Below are positions 4,244 through 5,478 of a stretch of DNA of 5,478 bases, in pieces. The notes beneath the pieces are model-generated. The model was not told the DNA's origin. It did no database searches and saw only the letters and a list, made by a program, of their open reading frames with translations. The position numbers and the translations under genes are program-made. How positions within the stretch are numbered: the stretch's first letter is position 1; every line of letters begins with the position of its first letter. Origin of the DNA: Bacillota bacterium (GTDB taxonomy: Bacteria > Bacillota > Clostridia > Christensenellales > QAND01); the NCBI GenBank assembly GCA_019415425.1, contig DXZF01000044.1, positions 1 to 5,478 on the forward strand. The letters are read 5' to 3'.

Positions 4244-5478
4244 TATTTCGCCTCCCCTATGCTGCCAAAACGGCATACGCCCTGGCACAGTCCACAGCCG
4301 TTGCACAGTTGCGGGTCGATGGATACCAGCTTGCCCTCGCGACGAAGCGCCGGGCACCCGGTCTGAATACAGACCCCACAACCCGTGCACTTTTCGGGAT
4401 CAATGACAAGTGCCGGCGTCTTGGGGACGATCATCACACAGGGCATGCGCGGAATGACGACGCTGACGCCGTCCTCGGCCCAGGAATCCAGAATTGCCTG
4501 CTTGAGCGCCTGCTGGTCGATGGGATTGACGACGCGCACGTGCTGTGCGCCCAACGCATAGCACGCCTTTTCGATGGAAATAGGCGTAACGGCTTGCCCC
4601 TTGAGCGTCTTTCCGGTCGCAGGGTTGTCCTGGTGGCCGGTCATGCCGGTAATGGAATTGTCCAAGATCAAAATGGTGATATTGCTCTGGTTGTACGAAG
4701 CGCTGGCCACGCCCGTCAGCCCGCTGTGGAAAAACGTGCTGTCCCCGATGACCGCCACGCTCTTGCGCGAAAACTCGCGGCCCTGCGCCATCTCCGCACC
4801 GTGCGCCATGCCGATGCTCGCGCCCATGCAGATCGTGGAATCCATGGCGTTGAGCGGCGCCAGCGCGCCCAGCGTATAGCATCCGATATCGCCAAAGACA
4901 TTGGCTTTCAACTGATTGAGGACGCGGAATGTCGCGCGGTGCGGGCACCCTGCGCACAGCGCCGGCGGACGCGGCGGAAGATCCTGTGCGGGGTTCACCT
5001 CCACCGTCTCGCCATAGATGGCATGGCGAATCTGCGCCACGCTCAACTCGCCGATCTTGGAAAACACCTCGCTGCCGATGCAATCAATGCCCCAGCTTTT
5101 CACCTGCTGTTCGATGGCGGGCTCCAGCTCCTCGATGACGTAGAGCGTATCCACGGTTTTGGCAAACGCCTGGATGCGCGCCTTGGGCAACGGCACCGTC
5201 ATGCCCAATTTGAAAATATCCGCTTCTGGCAACGCCTCTTTGGCGTACTGATAGCACGTTCCGCTGCACAGCACACCGATCTTGCCCTGCCCCTTTTGTA
5301 TATCGTTGATCTCCGTCTGTTCCGAAAACGCCTGCAGGCGCGCCAGGCGCTCAAACAGGTTGACGCGGCGCCCCTTTGCAAACGCAGGCATCATGACGTA
5401 CTTACTCGGGTCTTTCTGGTACGCACGCGTCTGCACGCGATCGGCCTCGCGCCGCTGCACAAACCCGCGCGAATGCGC
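4243..5478 (-). CDS. iorA: Indolepyruvate:ferredoxin oxidoreductase, alpha subunit (IorA), 5' end cut by window edge
   Basis: IorA is the catalytic subunit that, with IorB, oxidatively decarboxylates aryl-pyruvates such as indolepyruvate with CoA to aryl-acetyl-CoA and CO2, reducing ferredoxin in the cytoplasm. The reading frame runs open to the right edge: 411 residues are visible, and the family is usually about 580-620, so roughly the first third (N-terminal pyrimidine-type TPP domain) is missing. A GTG at 5460 is in frame but internal, since upstream codons read AHSRGF, a conserved IorA stretch. Visible parts are a transketolase C-terminal-like domain (GVLCSGTCYQYA), the CAGCPHR motif, and the TPP/Mg site with GDS (4738-4746) followed 27 residues later by Asn (4657-4659). 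The C-terminal tail carries two [4Fe-4S] motifs (4273-4389): CX2CX2CX4CP, the atypical first IorA motif, then CX2CX2CX3C. In the second, Arg follows the last Cys instead of the usual ferredoxin Pro. The TAA stop overlaps the iorB ATG by one base. Family assignment is firm; the exact keto-acid substrate is inferred. Confidence 0.95.
   Translation of the reverse strand, partial: AHSRGFVQRREADRVQTRAYQKDPSKYVMMPAFAKGRRVNLFERLARLQAFSEQTEINDIQKGQGKIGVLCSGTCYQYAKEALPEADIFKLGMTVPLPKARIQAFAKTVDTLYVIEELEPAIEQQVKSWGIDCIGSEVFSKIGELSVAQIRHAIYGETVEVNPAQDLPPRPPALCAGCPHRATFRVLNQLKANVFGDIGCYTLGALAPLNAMDSTICMGASIGMAHGAEMAQGREFSRKSVAVIGDSTFFHSGLTGVASASYNQSNITILILDNSITGMTGHQDNPATGKTLKGQAVTPISIEKACYALGAQHVRVVNPIDQQALKQAILDSWAEDGVSVVIPRMPCVMIVPKTPALVIDPEKCTGCGVCIQTGCPALRREGKLVSIDPQLCNGCGLCQGVCRFGSIGEAK
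4251..4257 (-). promoter_or_regulatory. Ribosome binding site of iorB
   Basis: GGGGAGG sits 7 bases before the ATG at 4243 and lies inside the last codons of iorA (Gly-Glu-Ala-Lys). It decides the iorB start: the same frame is open upstream to 4390, but that extension would translate DNA encoding the iorA iron-sulfur tail out of frame and has no family similarity. Confidence 0.85.

Noticed and set aside
4244..4390. 49-codon upstream extension of iorB
   Set aside because: The segment is the iorA iron-sulfur tail read out of frame; the ribosome site and family N-terminus support ATG 4243.
3600..4406. A 268-codon plus-strand open frame opposite iorB
   Set aside because: It is antisense to a clearly recognisable gene, has an unconvincing Ser/Arg/Pro/Cys-rich translation, and no ribosome site; long antisense frames are expected in GC-rich coding DNA.
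5458..5460. GTG as the start codon of iorA
   Set aside because: The frame stays open to the window edge, upstream codons fit IorA, and the N-terminal third of the family is missing, so this is an internal Val.
1..5478. Mobile element, CRISPR, toxin-antitoxin or defence system
   Set aside because: No spaced repeats, transposase, integrase, nuclease or toxin-like genes; every gene except the coiled-coil protein and ACT protein is a standard enzyme.

Overview
The window is a single block of protein-coding genes, all transcribed from the minus strand (right to left), with almost no non-coding DNA. The sequence is GC-rich. Gene content and order point to an anaerobic Bacillota bacterium, most likely class Clostridia. 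The main reasons are the ferredoxin-linked 2-oxoacid oxidoreductase IorAB with a partner ACT protein, strong GGAGG ribosome sites, and the rsmD-coaD-coiled-coil-protein order. I cannot assign a genus from the sequence alone.

In transcription order the layout is as follows. (1) The C-terminal two thirds of iorA, cut by the right edge, and iorB, joined by a TAATG overlap, together encode indolepyruvate:ferredoxin oxidoreductase. (2) A 72-base gap holds a GC-rich hairpin and a 9-base direct repeat. (3) A small tandem-ACT-domain protein follows, probably an amino-acid sensor linked to IorAB. (4) After 16 bases comes alanine racemase (alr). (5) Next are 5-formyltetrahydrofolate cyclo-ligase, rsmD (16S rRNA guanine-N2 methyltransferase), coaD (phosphopantetheine adenylyltransferase) and the start of an Ala/Glu/Lys-rich coiled-coil protein, cut by the left edge.

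The junctions from alr to the last gene (four in a row) are all ATGA overlaps of 4 bases, so these five genes very probably form one translationally coupled operon. The products serve separate housekeeping tasks: aromatic 2-oxoacid oxidation to acyl-CoA, D-alanine for peptidoglycan, folate salvage, ribosome modification and coenzyme A synthesis. IorAB both uses CoA and carries TPP and Fe-S clusters, which is only a loose metabolic link to coaD.

I see no mobile element, CRISPR array, RNA gene, toxin-antitoxin or defence system, and no sign of a previously undescribed system. The window looks like ordinary core genome. The points worth a second look are the chain of overlaps, the structured iorB-ACT gap, a double Tyr-to-Met change in the cyclo-ligase signature, and the poorly characterised coiled-coil protein coupled to coaD.
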